In this document: positions 24,561 through 37,189 of the stretch, one piece after another
How the letters are laid out: each line of letters begins with the position of its first letter
Position numbering within the stretch: the stretch's first letter is position 1
Assembly (NCBI RefSeq): GCF_027409185.1
Contig: NC_084463.1
Coordinates: 158,263,869-158,327,868 of the forward strand
Direction: 5' to 3'
DNA: 64,000 bases
Source: Cynocephalus volans
Taxonomy: Eukaryota > Chordata > Mammalia > Dermoptera > Cynocephalidae
Notes under the pieces: generated by a model
What the model was told of the DNA's origin: nothing
Databases searched by the model: none
The model's input: the letters and a program-made list of their open reading frames with translations, nothing else
Made by a program: the position numbers and the translations under genes

Positions 24561-25815
24561 TTTATTCCCATTTTATCACCATTACCCACTCCTAATTCCC
24601 TTCCCACCAAAATCAACTATTGTATTGTGTTCGATGTGTGCTGTTTTATTTGTACATATTCTTGTAAAATGTGTATTTAATTTTGTGTACAATATTTAGT
24701 TTGTGTACAATAATTTAATGTTGTGTACAATATTTAATACCAAAATGGTATAGGTGATTGAATTGCTTCTATTTTTTGTTTCATTCAGCACTTCGTTTTA
24801 AAGATGTTTCCATGTCGATGTGTGCTTGCCTGCTCCTGCATACGCCACAGTGAGTATCTCTCCACATTTTACATAAACACCCTGCCAGTCGTGGGTGTTT
24901 GGGTTGCTGCCGACACCCATGACCTCAGACAACACTGTGGTGAAAGTCCTTGTGTGTGTCTCCTCAGGGGCCTTTGTGAGAAGTTCTGTGAGATGCAGGC
25001 CCAGGAAGGGAATTGCTGGTGTGTGTGCATGTGTGAATGCTGCCAATTGTTTTCCAGAATGATCGTACCAATTTTCACTCCCACCAGCAGCACATGTGGG
25101 CCATGTGGGATTCAGGAGTCCTGTATTCTAAGGTGGCCACCAACACTTGGCATTATCAGGCTTTCTAATGCTGCCAGGCTAACAGGTGTAAAGTGATATC
25201 TCATTTTTCATGTGGTGATTAACCTTGTGGATTTCCTTGACTGTAAAATGCCTGTTCATTTTCTTTGTCCATATTTTCACTAAGGTTCCTTTTTTTGGCT
25301 CTTGTTGATTTGTAGGAGTTTCTTGTATATTCTTAATGTTAAATGTTGCAAATATCTCCTCTCAATCTGTCATGAGTCTGTTAAATTTGTCCTTCAATAA
25401 GCAGAAATCCTCTTCAATATAATCAAATTGACATACATATAGTGCACATAATCAAATTGAGATATATAATCAAATCACACCTATGTATATATGGGTTTGT
25501 CCCCAGGCTCTCTGCTCAATTCTACTTGTCTCTTCTTGCACCAAAAAGCCATAGACATAATATGGCTTTGTTGTATGTCTTAATAGATGGTAGAACGAGT
25601 ATCACTTTGCTTTTTTGTTTCAAAATTGACTCAGCAATTGTGGTCCTTTATCCTTCCATATAAATTTTAGAGTAAGTTTTGGAGTTCCTGAAAAAGTCAT
25701 CCAAGTGAAATTCTGATTAGATTACATTGACTTTCTATACATTTTTATAAATTAATTTGGGAAGTATCTTGATATCTTTGTAATATTATGTCATTCTAAA
25801 CAAGAGTGTGGAATG

Positions 25816-25872
25816 AACCAAGGTCAAGGGTTTGGATCCCCATATGGACCAGCTGCCCCCCCCCCAAAAAAA
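25816..25872 (+). mobile_element. 5'-truncated tRNA-like SINE
   Basis: Retains ACCAAGGTCAAGGGTTTGGA and CCAGCTGCC plus tail. Perfect duplication AAGAGTGTGGAATG at 25802-25815 and 25873-25886. Confidence 0.85.
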
Positions 25873-28656
25873 AAGAGTGTGGAATGTTTCTCCATTTACT
25901 AAGATAATCTTTGTGCTCTTAAAAGAGTTTCAAACTTTTATCCATGGACATCTTGGGTATCCTTTGCTAAGTCTCTAATAATATATAACTTTTGGTGCTA
26001 TGGAGTGGTGTCTTAATTTTCAAAACTGTTGCTATCGATATTTTGGTCATTTGATTTTGTATCCAGCATCCTTAATGCACTCTTGTAATAGTTTTCATTG
26101 TTAATTAATTTTGTTGGCTTATGTAGGTAGATAGATGATCATATTTTCTGTAAATAATCATGTTTTAACTCTTCTCTTTTAACTTTTAATTTTTTAATTT
26201 ATTTTTCTTTCATAGTAGTGTGGTTTGGCCAGCCCGCCCCAGTACCGTATTAAACAGTTGATTCCGATGTTGAAGAGAATGCAGATACGTTTTCTCATCA
26301 GGTATCGTGTTTGCTTTTGTGCTCAGGTACTCTACTTATCTCTCTGGTTTCCCACTTTCCCTTAGATGATTGGCCCAGTTTTTCTTTACTATCTTTCCAG
26401 CTCATTGGTGCTTTTAAGGATATTTTAAAATAGTTTATACTTTCTGGGGGTTATTTTCAGTGTTATTTTAATAGAAATAGAAGTCATTTTTCTAATTAAT
26501 TTTTGGAAGTTCTTTATAAATTCTGGATGCTAATCCTTGCAAATTCCTTTCTTTACTTTATTTATTCTTTCAATTTATTTATAGTGAAACAAATGACCAG
26601 AATTCAAAAAATTTCAAAGCAGAGAAATTTATCAATGTTCCTTTTTTGGTTAGCATTTTTTGTCTTAAGAAACTCTCCCCTCTTCAACAGGAATTCATTT
26701 TTGTTTATGTCTGAAATATGGATTGAATTTTACTTATTTCCTATGTGGGTGAATTGATGTCCTGGTGCTACTTATGGAATGGTCCATGTTTTATCCAGTG
26801 GTCTGTAGTGCCTTCTCTGTCACTTACCAAGTGTCTTGTATGTATGGGTCTGTTTCGGGGCTTGCTATTTTTCTCCACCAGCTAATTTTGTTTTTCCTGT
26901 CCCATCATCCACTGTCTTAATTACTGCAGTTTTATAATAAGAGTTTACAATATGTATTGATTGCTGGTAGGGCAAGTCTTTCCACTTTGTTCTTTTTTTA
27001 AAGAGTGTCTTAGTTATACTTGGCCCTTTGCACTTTTATATAAATTTTAGAATTTGCTTAGCCAGTTCCTTGAAAATATCCATTGGGATTTAGATCGGAA
27101 TTGCATTGAATATATGAACCAAAATCAAAATAATTGACATTTTTATATCATCTTATGTCAATTACAGGTTGACATATTATGAGGTTTCCTACCTGTGTAC
27201 ATAGTGTATTTAAGTTTTCTTTAATACCTCTCAATATAACTTAAAACTTTTCTTGATATAGGAATTTAAAAAAAAATATGCTTTCTAACTAATTTTTACT
27301 AGAGCAGAGATTTTTATTGATTGATTTTGTATCCAGCAACCTGCCAAACTTTACTATTTCTAATAATTTTAGATTTTAACATAGGGAATCATGTCTTCTG
27401 TTTATAGTGACAGTTCTGATTTTTCCTTTTCAGTCCTCTTTCTTTTATTTGTTATTCTTATCCTATGCCCGCTCTCACTCTCTGTTATTCTTATCCTGTG
27501 CACTCTCCAGAATAACGCTACATAGAGGAGGAAATAATGGGCACGTTAGTCTTGTTCCTAAGTTTAAAAGGAATTCTTCTAATATTTCACCACTAAGAAT
27601 AATGTTTGCTGTGGATTTTTGTAGATGTTCCATATCAAGATAAGGTGCATTCTATTACTATTTTACTGAGTATTTTTAATGAATGCTAATTTTTATTAAA
27701 GTTTTTTTTTGCTTTGGTTAGGATAAAAATCTATTACTGTGGATATTAATATATTTTCTAATGTTAAACCACACTTGCTTTCTTGGGACAGACTCTGCTT
27801 GGTCATAATGTATTATCTTTTTTTATATATCAATGGATTCATTTTTCTAATATTTTGTTTAGAATTTTTGTGTATATGTTTATGAGTGATTTTGGCCCAT
27901 AATCTTTCTTTCATAATTATCCTTCTTTGGTTTCAGGTTCAAGGTTATACTCAACTCAAAAAATGAACTTGAGATAATTCCCTCTTTATCTCTTTTTTGG
28001 GAAGCATTTGTTTCTTAAAAGTGTGGTAGAACTCACCTGTCGTGGCATGTGGATGTGGTGATTTCTTTGAGGCAAGACTTTAAAGTTTACTATTCAGATT
28101 TTTAATTTATTCTAGTTTTCCTATGTTATCTTATATAAGAATTTGTCAACTTCATATAAAATTTAAAATTCATTAGCATAGACTTGTTCATAGATTTTTT
28201 CCAATTTTTTAAATTACTCTAGATTTGTAGTTCTGTTTTTATTTAATTCCAAATATTTTTTCATGTCCTCTGTCTTTTATTTTTTTGATTATTGTTATCA
28301 GGGATTTGTCCATTTCATTGATATTTTTAAAGACCAATTTTGTGTTTTGTTGAGCTTCTTAATATATCTTTGTTTTCTGTTTAATTTGTTTCTGCTATTA
28401 TTATTATTATTTCTTTGTTTTACAGGTAATATAACTGAGCATTTGGACCAGGAACATTGGCTCCAGAGCCAAATTCTTAACCATCGCATTTTTTTTTTAT
28501 CTTAAAGTCTATTTAGTCTCCTATTAGAAATATCTACTTAACTTCTTTCTGATTAATATTTGCCTGGCATATCTTTTTTCCAGATCTTTGCATTTAACAT
28601 TTTTATAAACTAAGATTTTAGATGGGTCTCTTATAAATGGCATGAACTAGATTTTT

Positions 28657-28763
28657 TTCTCTTTCTCTTTTTCTTTTTTGGCAGCTGGCTGGTACAGGGA
28701 TCTGAACCCTTGAGCTTGGTTTTATAATACCGTGCTCTAACCAACTGAGCTAATCAGCCAGCC
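28657..28763 (-). mobile_element. Monomeric tRNA-Ile-like SINE
   Basis: Complete unit with pyrimidine tail. Perfect duplication CATGAACTAGATTTTT at 28641-28656 and 28764-28779. Confidence 0.9.
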
Positions 28764-29045
28764 CATGAACTAGATTTTTAAAAAAAATGAGCTTGGCATA
28801 TCTTTGCCTTTCTTACTGGTAAGTTTAATCCATTTCCACTTATTGTGGTGACTGATATATTTAGATTTATTGATACAATCTTACTTTTTGTCTTTTATTT
28901 GTCTTGATTTCTGTATGTATTTGTCCTCTTTTCTTGCCTTAAAAAATAATTGATTGATTTGTGTGCCCTTTCCAACTGGAAATCTTCTGGCTTCTCTAGG
29001 GCCTGATTATCCTGTTCTGGGACCCCTTCCCCAAGCCTTGCTTAC

Positions 29046-29155
29046 TGCATTACTGTGGGATATAGTTCTCCTGTGTACACATAGATGCAGTTTATAGAGC
29101 CAGTGATGCAGCCTTTTCCTAACACAGACATTGTGATGTGAAGGAGTAACTGGGT
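29046..29155 (-). pseudogene. OAT1-like pseudo-exon 8
   Basis: 110 nt against 109. An extra C near the acceptor (ACCCAG against ACCAG) shifts the frame of the otherwise clear SVLGKGCITGSINC and [10 protein letters not shown]. Donor GTAAGC intact. Confidence 0.9.
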
Positions 29156-29306
29156 CTGGAAGGAAATGAAGATGATGGGAGGGTGCTGGCAAAAGTTTGA
29201 AGGAGACTTGGGTCTTTTTATCCTTCTAGGTAGCTGGTCTGGGTCAGATTTGGGGCTGGGTCTGGGAAAAGATCAGGACAGGAGCAGGGATAGGGCAGAT
29301 GCTCAC

Positions 29307-29525
29307 CCAAAGGTACTATTGCACAAGCCAGAATGCAGATCCCTGACAGCAACAATGAGCCCGTTAGGGTAAGCCTGCATCCCAGCAGTTTGGTGGCCAG
29401 AAAGCCCAGGAAATAAGATGGTAGGTCCTTATCTGCAGAGAGCAAGCACCTGGATTAAGTAGATGTTGATCCCTAGACTTTGCAGACTTATGACCAAGCC
29501 ATAGAAACTGAAGAAGAATGCAGAC
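29307..29525 (-). pseudogene. OAT1-like pseudo-exon 7
   Basis: 219 nt against 215. The first half reads FFSFYGLVISLQSLGINIYLIQV. A net 4-nt gain after GTG shifts the frame before DLPSYFLGFLATKLLG and SLLLSGICIL. The residue matching K382 of OAT1 is Tyr here. Donor GTGAGC intact. Confidence 0.9.
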
Positions 29526-30167
29526 CTGGGCCAGGAGCAGAGGGGATATATTCTGGGTAAGATCCATGCCACATTTATATAGCAATTGCTGTTGGCAAAC
29601 TGCTTTCACATCTGTTCTCTCCTTTGGGACATCAGCCCTGTGAGTGGGGTTTTTATCTTTCAGATAAAATCTTCCCTTTCCTTCTAAAAGATAGAATATT
29701 ACCTATTAGATATTAAACAACATTTAAAAATTATCTAGGAGAAAAGAATATTTTTTTACCTAGCAATATGTCCCCTTGCTCCTCCCCTCCCCCAATTCCC
29801 TGCCCTAAGAAACTTGCGTTTGATAGATGCATGCTTTGATAAGTTGTACTGGGAGGGTGTGTGCGTGTGCGTGTGTGAGAGAAAGACAGAGAGACAGAGA
29901 GAGAGACAGGGAGAGACTCCCTCCCCATAGGGTTGCTCCAGTAAAACTGATGAGTTCTAAGAAGGAAGAATTCATTTAATGGCAGGAGTTTGGCTTTGCT
30001 GAGTAATGTATGTAAGTTTACAGCCAGAGATGAATTCTTAGGACAATGGGGGAGACTTAAGAGGTTATATAGGGGAAGAGTCAAGAGAGACAGGGGAAGA
30101 ATCAATGGCTGTTAGCCAAGGATGGATTTGAAGGAGAACAGAAATGCCTATTAAGCCATTTTTCTAT

Positions 30168-30255
30168 GTATGTATGTATGTATGTATGTATGTATGTATG
30201 TATGTATGTATGTATGTATGTATATATGTATGTATGTATGTACATAAGTATGTAA
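30168..30255. repeat. (ATGT)n microsatellite
   Basis: About 20 tandem ATGT units with few interruptions, in intron 6 of the pseudogene. Confidence 0.95.
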
Positions 30256-30539
30256 AGTAAGCATCTCCTTTATCTCCCCATGTAGTCTTGGTAAAACCAA
30301 CAATGTTTAGTCACTCTTAGTGGGGTGGCTTTGCTTTTTAGAGATGTGATGAAGTGCTATGACCTGTCTCAAGGCTGGCAAAGGGCACAGTGAGAAGCTG
30401 TGCACAGAAGACAATCTTACATTAGCCACACTATAATTAAAAATTAATCCGAACACTGTTGGCACCAGAACAGATAGACAAATCAATGGGACCGAATAGT
30501 TCAGAAACAGTATGTGATAAGAGTGACATTTCACATCAG

Positions 30540-32340
30540 CCAGGAAAGGTGGGACTATTTATTAAATGAAATTGGCACAATTAACTAATCTAGACCAAAA
30601 AAAAAAAAGAATCTTACTTCTTATCTTATGTTAAACTAAATTTCAGATGGATTATGATAAAATATAAAAGCCCAAACAAAATGAATGCACTTGAAGAAAA
30701 TCTGGGTGAATAGTTTTACACTCAGTGGGAAGGCAAGACCTTTCTAAATGAAACCCGAAACACAGAAGTATGGAGGTGATTATATAAAGCAATAAAAGGT
30801 CTCTATCTTAAAAAAGTAATAACTTTAGAAGACATTTTATTTTATTTATTTATTTTTAAAAGATGACCAGTAAGGGGATCTTAACCCTTGACTTGGTGTT
30901 GTCAGCACCACGCTCTCCCAAGTGAACCATGGGCCGGACCTTAAAAGACATTTTAAAATGCAAAAAGTATTGATCACATATGATAATAGGTTAATATCTT
31001 TAGTGTAAAAGAGGATTCTTACAAATCAATAAAAAGGAAAAAATGGGCAGGGGATATGAGTGGAAAGTTTACAAATGAAGAAATTATAAATAGATCAAAA
31101 TTATATGAAAAAATGTTCATCACTTTCCAGAATTCAATAAAAATGTAAATTAAAACAAGACAACTATTTTCTGCTTCTTAGAACAAGAGTACTGGATGTT
31201 GATGAGGGTATCTTATGTACTTTTGTAAACCTTACTTTTCTACAGAGCAGGGTGGCAATATCTGGGAAAAATTTTACTTTCTTTTTAATACTTTTGAGCC
31301 AGTAATCACTCTTTTAAGATTTATCCCAAAGGTTTAATCAGACAGATGCACATGCATGGGTACTTGTTAATAGTTGGGAAGACCTGGTATGTCCAGTACT
31401 GGTACTGGTAAAGTAAATTGTGAAATTATGAAATACAATGTAATCTTTAAAAATGGAGTTCTGATTGGGGTGGGAGAAAATGTATTGTATTAACTCTTGG
31501 AGAAACTGCCAGGAAAAGTAATATGTACAGTAAATATTCGTGAAAGATTCTGTATGTGATCTTGCATGTTTGGCAATATTTTGTGTGTAATGCTTTGTTG
31601 GTAGAAAGGGAGTATATTCAGTCAGTGCAGTGGATAAACACAATCATCTCCATCAACAACAATCACAAAAGTCTGGAGAGCGAGAGGCTTGGAGACGTTT
31701 AATGTGTGTGTGTGTGTGTGTCTGTGTCCAGAAGAGAAGAGGAAGAGGTGGAGTTTGGGAGGTGTTTGTGTGGAGGACAGGAATGAAATAATATGGTGGG
31801 GGCTTGAGTGGTGGATAAAAGGAATGTATTTAATCCAGGTGCCCTGGAACTTCCAGAGTCTGCTTGCTATTTCTGCTGCTGGCGTGAAGCAACCAGCACA
31901 AATAAACCACATGCCTGTGCGTTGCCTGGCCTCTCCTGGCTCTGGGTGCCACTGAATGGAGACAACCTGGATTGGAAACAGGTGGTGCCCATTTTCCCGA
32001 TGGCTTTCATGAGCTGGCTTGAGTTGCTAGTGACTGTGGCAACCCACTGCCTTTACTGTTCACCCAGCCCCTTGCCACAAAGTGGGTGGAGCCCACTAGG
32101 AGGGGGTGAACCAGTGAGAATAGAGGGTCAGCAGTGTAGATCCACATTTATTGATATGGAAAGATGTTCATAAAATATTGTTAAGAAAAAAGATTCTTTT
32201 TGAACTAGGAAGAACATGATTGCAATTTTGTAAATACATGTAATATAAATTACTGTATGTTTGTGTGTTTCTTGTATGTGAAACAGTAAAAAGTCTAGAT
32301 GAACATATATCAGTGTGTTAATGGAATGTGGGATTAAGAG
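30540..32340 (+). repeat. LINE-1 3' portion
   Basis: Sense L1 ORF2 end and 3' UTR-like text (GGTGGCAATATCTGGGAAAA, AATTATGAAATACAATGTAATC, GATATGGAAAGATGTTCATA), interrupted by other sequence between about 31.65 and 32.12 kb. Confidence 0.65.
30840..30944 (-). mobile_element. Internally deleted dimeric tRNA-like SINE
   Basis: Minus-strand element with the right monomer joined directly to the left monomer start. Perfect duplication AAGACATTTTA at 30829-30839 and 30945-30955. Confidence 0.82.
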
Positions 32341-32929
32341 GTTATTAAAAGCTTTTTGTTTGTTTGTTTGCTTATCCCTACTGCCTAATATCACTTGGAT
32401 TACCTGTAAGTTTTCCTTCAATCTGTTATGGAAATACACAAAACAAGTGAGATCATGGCCGACCTTTTGTCAGTTGCAAATGACCCCACTGTCAGGGACA
32501 GGTTGCACAGTATTTAAGAAGACATTGTGGCAGATATACTCACAGGTGGCCCCCTGCTAGCAGACTCATTAGAGATTCTCCTTGCTGGCTTGATGAGGTA
32601 AGTTGCTATGTTGAGAAAGCCCATGGTGCAAGGAAGTGAGGGCAACCTCTAGAAGCTGAGGGCAGTCTCCAGCTGACAGCCAGCAGACAGCCAGGGCCCT
32701 CAGTCCTGCAGCTGCAAGGAAATGGATTCAGGCAACAACCTGAGTGAGCTTGGAAGTGGATTCTTCCCCGGTCTAGCCTCCAGATGAGAACGCAGGCTGC
32801 CTGGCCCTTTGATGGTGTACTCAGCTGAGCTATGCTTGGACTCCTGACCCACAGAAACCGTGATCTAGTAAATCTGTGTGTTTTAAAGCTGCTGCTGCTA
32901 AATTAGCGGTAATTTGTTTACAACAACAG

Positions 32930-33002
32930 GAAAAAAACCCAAAAAACCAAAAACCAAAAAATCCCCCCCAAAACCCCAAAACCAAAAACCAAAAAACAAA
33001 CC
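32930..33002. repeat. A/C-rich low-complexity tract
   Basis: Irregular runs of A and C (AAAACC and CCAAAA units), probably a decayed retroelement tail. Confidence 0.7.
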
Positions 33003-33322
33003 AGACATCTTCAGGGAAATGTGAGGGCCTATGACACAGAGCCTTAGGACAGAAGCTCAGGGCTTCTGGGAGTGGCTGCTTCTTTTCTCCCCAAGGTCAG
33101 TGAGCTCAGAGCTCTTCAGAGTGGAGGGAGAACTGCCCAGGCTGAGACACAGCTGGGCTCTCCCTAGAGAGGGGGACGCCCTCGCAGCCTCCAGAGCACC
33201 CGTGTCCTTTCTCACTTGCTCTGGGGCCTCCCTCAGCTTCTCAGCCTTCCCAGATGGTCCTGTTAGTGCAGGCTTCCTGTCTGTCTGTCAGTTGTCTTCC
33301 GTCTGAGTAGGGATGGGCCTAC

Positions 33323-33435
33323 CACAGTGGCGTGAGGCGGAAGAGGTGGTGAAAGGCAGGGGAGCGCAGCAGCTGCAACATGGAGGGCTGGGCTTGGCCC
33401 ATGGTCAGGTGCTTCTGCAGAATGGCCTGGAGCAC
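33323..33435 (-). pseudogene. OAT1-like pseudo-exon 6
   Basis: 113 nt, three fewer than SLC22A6, open in frame. Reads VLQAILQKHLTMGQ through LFRLTPLW, with donor GTAGGC and acceptor GGCAG. Confidence 0.88.
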
Positions 33436-33541
33436 CTGCCTGGGTAGACGGGGCTCAGCACCTGGGTGTTCTGGATTCTAGGGTGAAGGTGGGAGCAGGC
33501 AGAGCCCTGGTGGGGTGTCACAGAGGTCTTGGGGTTCTTAC

Positions 33542-33665
33542 CTCCATACTCAGCTTGGTATCCTCTTCCTGTTTCCCATTCATCCGGGCCACTCTCTGCA
33601 GGGCCTTCAGGGTGAGGTCCAGTCTCCCACAGGGGGTGCATCAGAGGGCAGACTCAGTGAAGAAC
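33542..33665 (-). pseudogene. OAT1-like pseudo-exon 5
   Basis: 124 nt as in SLC22A6. Reads FFTESAL, then TGA at the Trp position, then [19 protein letters not shown] and KLSME. Donor GTAAGA intact. Confidence 0.92.
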
Positions 33666-34014
33666 CTGTGGGTGGGGACAGGCATGACTTCAGCCTGGGC
33701 TGACAGAGAGAGTTGTGGCTGCTTGAGGAGGGCACAGACGAGCTGCAAGGCACCTTGGAGGATGGAAAGAATTCTGGGATGGGAGTTAGGAGCTGGGTTC
33801 TAATCCAAGGATTGCCACTGTTTTCTTGAGAGACCTGGGACAAATCCTACCTCTCTCTGTGCCGTGGATGGTTTCCCCCACCTATCGAACTGGACATTGG
33901 TTCTTTCTGTTTTGACCTGCTTTGTTACTAGTGGGGAGGCAGGTGGTGCTCCAGGAGATGCTCTGCCTACCTGTGACTTATTGTGACCCCTCTACCCACC
34001 CTCGGGTCACGTAC

Positions 34015-34182
34015 TGGAGTAGGTGAAGAAGACAAAGAGGGGTAGAGAGACGAACAGCTGGAGATGGCGTCAGGAGGGCACAGCATAAGTCACATCAGCC
34101 AGGAAGAAATGGCCTAGGCTAGGGCCAAATCCAACTAGGAGGCCCAGACCTGGCTGTGCATGGATGGGCACCCACTCCAGAC
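34015..34182 (-). pseudogene. OAT1-like pseudo-exon 4
   Basis: Reads LEWVPIHAQPGLG through YAVPS, then TGA where SLC22A6 has Trp, then RHLQLFVSLP. One base is missing just before the donor GTACGT, so the exon is 168 nt instead of 169. Confidence 0.88.
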
Positions 34183-34216
34183 CTGGGGAGAACAGAGCTC
34201 AGGTTGAAGCTAGGAC

Positions 34217-34218
34217 GT

Positions 34219-34279
<61 letters not shown>

Positions 34280-34292
34280 CGCGCGCGCGCGC
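34217..34292. repeat. (GT)n followed by (GC)n microsatellite
   Basis: About 30 GT units then about six GC units, directly upstream of pseudo-exon 4. Confidence 0.95.
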
Positions 34293-34702
34293 ACATGGCA
34301 GTAGCCACTTCCAGACGATGAATATCCTGATATTGGAGCAGAAAGGCTCCTCTCTTAAGCTCAGTTGTGCTCTGCACCTCCAGGACCCTCAGAGGGCAAG
34401 GCAAGCGTGGATCATGGGCCATGTTCAGTGTGTGTGTGTTGCTTCCGTGGAGCAAGGAATGGGCTGGAAGGCTCTGAATTCCCAGGCATGCTCTGATTCA
34501 GGGCTCCTATAGTCTTGTTTTACATCATGAGCCTGTCCTTCCCTGGACACAACTGAAGACGCCTGGCTCTGGGATTGGACTGAGCTAATCAGATTCTTTA
34601 TATGAGGAATTTGGAAATATGGCTCAGAAAACAGAATTTGTAAGGACACCTAAAGTTGGGGTGGAATGGCCAAGTTTGGATGAATATGAAAGTAGAGTTG
34701 AG

Positions 34703-34707
<5 letters not shown>

Positions 34708-34774
<67 letters not shown>
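34708..34774. repeat. (GA)n microsatellite
   Basis: Perfect AG/GA run of about 66 nt followed by GA-rich sequence. Confidence 0.95.
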
Positions 34775-34778
<4 letters not shown>

Positions 34779-35189
34779 AAGAGGAGGAGCAGGAGGAGAG
34801 AGGAAAGGGGCCAGAAGAATGAAGTAACCTAGCCAGAGAGAAGTCAGGATGAACTCAGTAAGTGCCAGAGAGGTAGAGATGCAGAGTCCAGCTGTCTGTT
34901 CGCTTCAGCTGCCTCATAAAGCTGGGCTCAAGTACCTGATCTTGGTTTGGGTGAAATACTCTTACATGCTTCCACTAGCTTTCCATTTTCGTACAAGCAA
35001 ATTTGAGAGAGTTGTGGTTATTTGTGACCAAAAACAAAAGTTTATTTCAGTCAGGTTTGCAGCAAAATTAAGGAAAGGTACAGAGATTTCCCATGTATTT
35101 CCTGCCCCCACATACACACAACCTCCTCCGCTATCAACATTCCTCATCAGAGTAGGACATTTGTTACAATTGAACCTACATTGACATAT

Positions 35190-35600
35190 CGTAATCACCA
35201 GAGTCCATAGTTTACATGACATCACGTTCCTGATGTTGTACATTGTATAGGTTTTGCAAATGTACAATGACATATATTCACCATCGTAGTATCATACAGG
35301 ATAGTTTCACTGCCCTAAAAATCCTCTTTTCCCTGTTTATAAATCCCTCCCACCCCCCTAACCTCTCGTGACCACGGATCCTTTTACTGTTTCCGTAGTA
35401 TTGCCTTTTCCAGAATGTCATATAGTTGGAATCATACAATACATAGCCTTTTCAGATTGTCTTCTTTCATTTGGTGATGTGCATTTAAATTTCCTCCATG
35501 TCTTTTTATGGCTTAATAGCTCAGTTCTTTTTATCACTGAATAATTTTGTTGTCCTTTTAAATCGAGATAAAAAAAATCTTGTTTTGAAAGTATTTTCAC
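35190..35600 (-). repeat. Antisense LINE-1 fragment
   Basis: Shows TTGGAATCATACAATACATA, TTTGGTGATGTGCATTTAAA and ATCACTGAATAATTTTG, a familiar antisense L1 region. Confidence 0.65.
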
Positions 35601-37189
35601 TCTAGGTGGAGTAAAACAGTTCTACAGCCTGTAGAAAATCATACTGCTGAAGGATGTGCCATTAAAATTAAGCTGAAATGACAAATAGGTGTGCCATTTC
35701 CTTTAAAAGTAAGAGCTCATTTTTGTATGTTTTTGAGTGGATTTTTAAGCTGCCATTTCTTTTGTTAACAGGAAAAAGAAAAGGGGCTGGAATGACCAGG
35801 ACGGTTAGGAAATTCCCCTAAGATGTGTTTGTATATATTCAAAGTGAATTCATCCTTCAAGCGTAGTTACTTGATAATCTTGATTTGGTCAGAGAGAAAT
35901 CCTTATTTGTGAATTTAATTATTACTGTAGGACTTTTAGTACCTTGTGGATGCAAACGTCGCATGATGTAAAATTTGGAATATTGGTATTTGAACATTTC
36001 TCCAAAGCTCCATATCTCATTCTATAATTCCACATGATGTCTGATATAGCTTTTATTTGAAAGAGATTCTGGGGCTATGTCAAAGAAGACTGGAATTAAT
36101 TTTAATGACAGTTTAATGCAAATACACGAATGGAATATGACTGTCGAGATGCATGGGACACACTGAGTGTGAATGGGTGAGGATATTATGGACAGGAACC
36201 TAGGAATGGAAGGATAAGAGGATGTAGGAAAGACGTAACAAGTCAGAGGAAAGCAAAGAGAACAAAATCTGTATGCAGTCTAATGATGTACATGTAGTCC
36301 AGATGAGACATTATCAATGAATATGGTATACTCAGAAAGAAACTCTCAGCCTCTGGTCTGTTGTAAGGTGCTTGCCATCTGTAAAAGCTACAGCTGAATG
36401 GAGCTTGTGTCACCTTAGGGTGATACAAGATGGCTTTGACCATCTGTGTTCTCTTTGTGTGCACCTACAAGCCCTGAGAATCAAATATTTCTGTGTGCTC
36501 CTGGGCCTCAGATATAGGGAATTACTTTATCACTAACAGGAACAAAAGTCTAGGAATAGACAGTGGTGGATTTGAGGGAGACTAAGAGAATTGCTGCCTA
36601 GGACAGCCCTGTACTGCCAACTTGATAAAGGCTATGACAAACGGCAGGTGCTATGAGATTGGTCTCATAAGAAAGAAAAGGCAAAAAAGAGGAAACAAAT
36701 GGCAGTGGGGCCAGGAGGGAGAGAGGTGAAATGGTGGCTGCTGTTCATCTGCAGTACAGGAGCAGATGGGAGACGTAGGCTGCGCCATTCATAACTCATG
36801 CCCCCCTGCCCTATAGTCATTGGGCCCATGGGTAGCTGCGTGACCCAAGCCAGCCAATCATTCTTTCCCAAAATTTTTCATAGTTGGAGCTGGGATATAG
36901 AAACCCTTTTTTCCCCAGGTCATGAGGTTGTTAGGAGTGAACCCAGAATGGCAGGGGGCCACCATGAGAAGGATCCTGTGTGCAGTAGACATGCCCAGCA
37001 TGCACAGACAAGCAGAGACGAGAGCCAGCAAGGATCTCGATGACATCCATGGCCCTGGTTCCCATTGTCCTAGAGCCAGCTCCACCTCCATTCATCTTGT
37101 ACTTTGGTTATGGGATCTCTTACACAACCCTTTTGTGCCAATTTTTTTTAAAGGTTTTTCAAATCTAAGTTTATTTATTTATTAATAAT

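Larger units (their letters stand above)
24620..28930 (-). repeat. Antisense LINE-1 array, intronic to the OAT1-like pseudogene
   Basis: AT-rich antisense L1 3' UTR and ORF2 remnants, for example GATTTTGTATCCAGCA at 26.06 and 27.33 kb and CACTCCCACCAGCAG at 25.08 kb. Interrupted by SINEs at 25.8 and 28.7 kb. Confidence 0.75.

Noticed and set aside
30168-30255. CRISPR-like regular repeat
   Set aside because: A simple tetranucleotide microsatellite in a mammalian intron.
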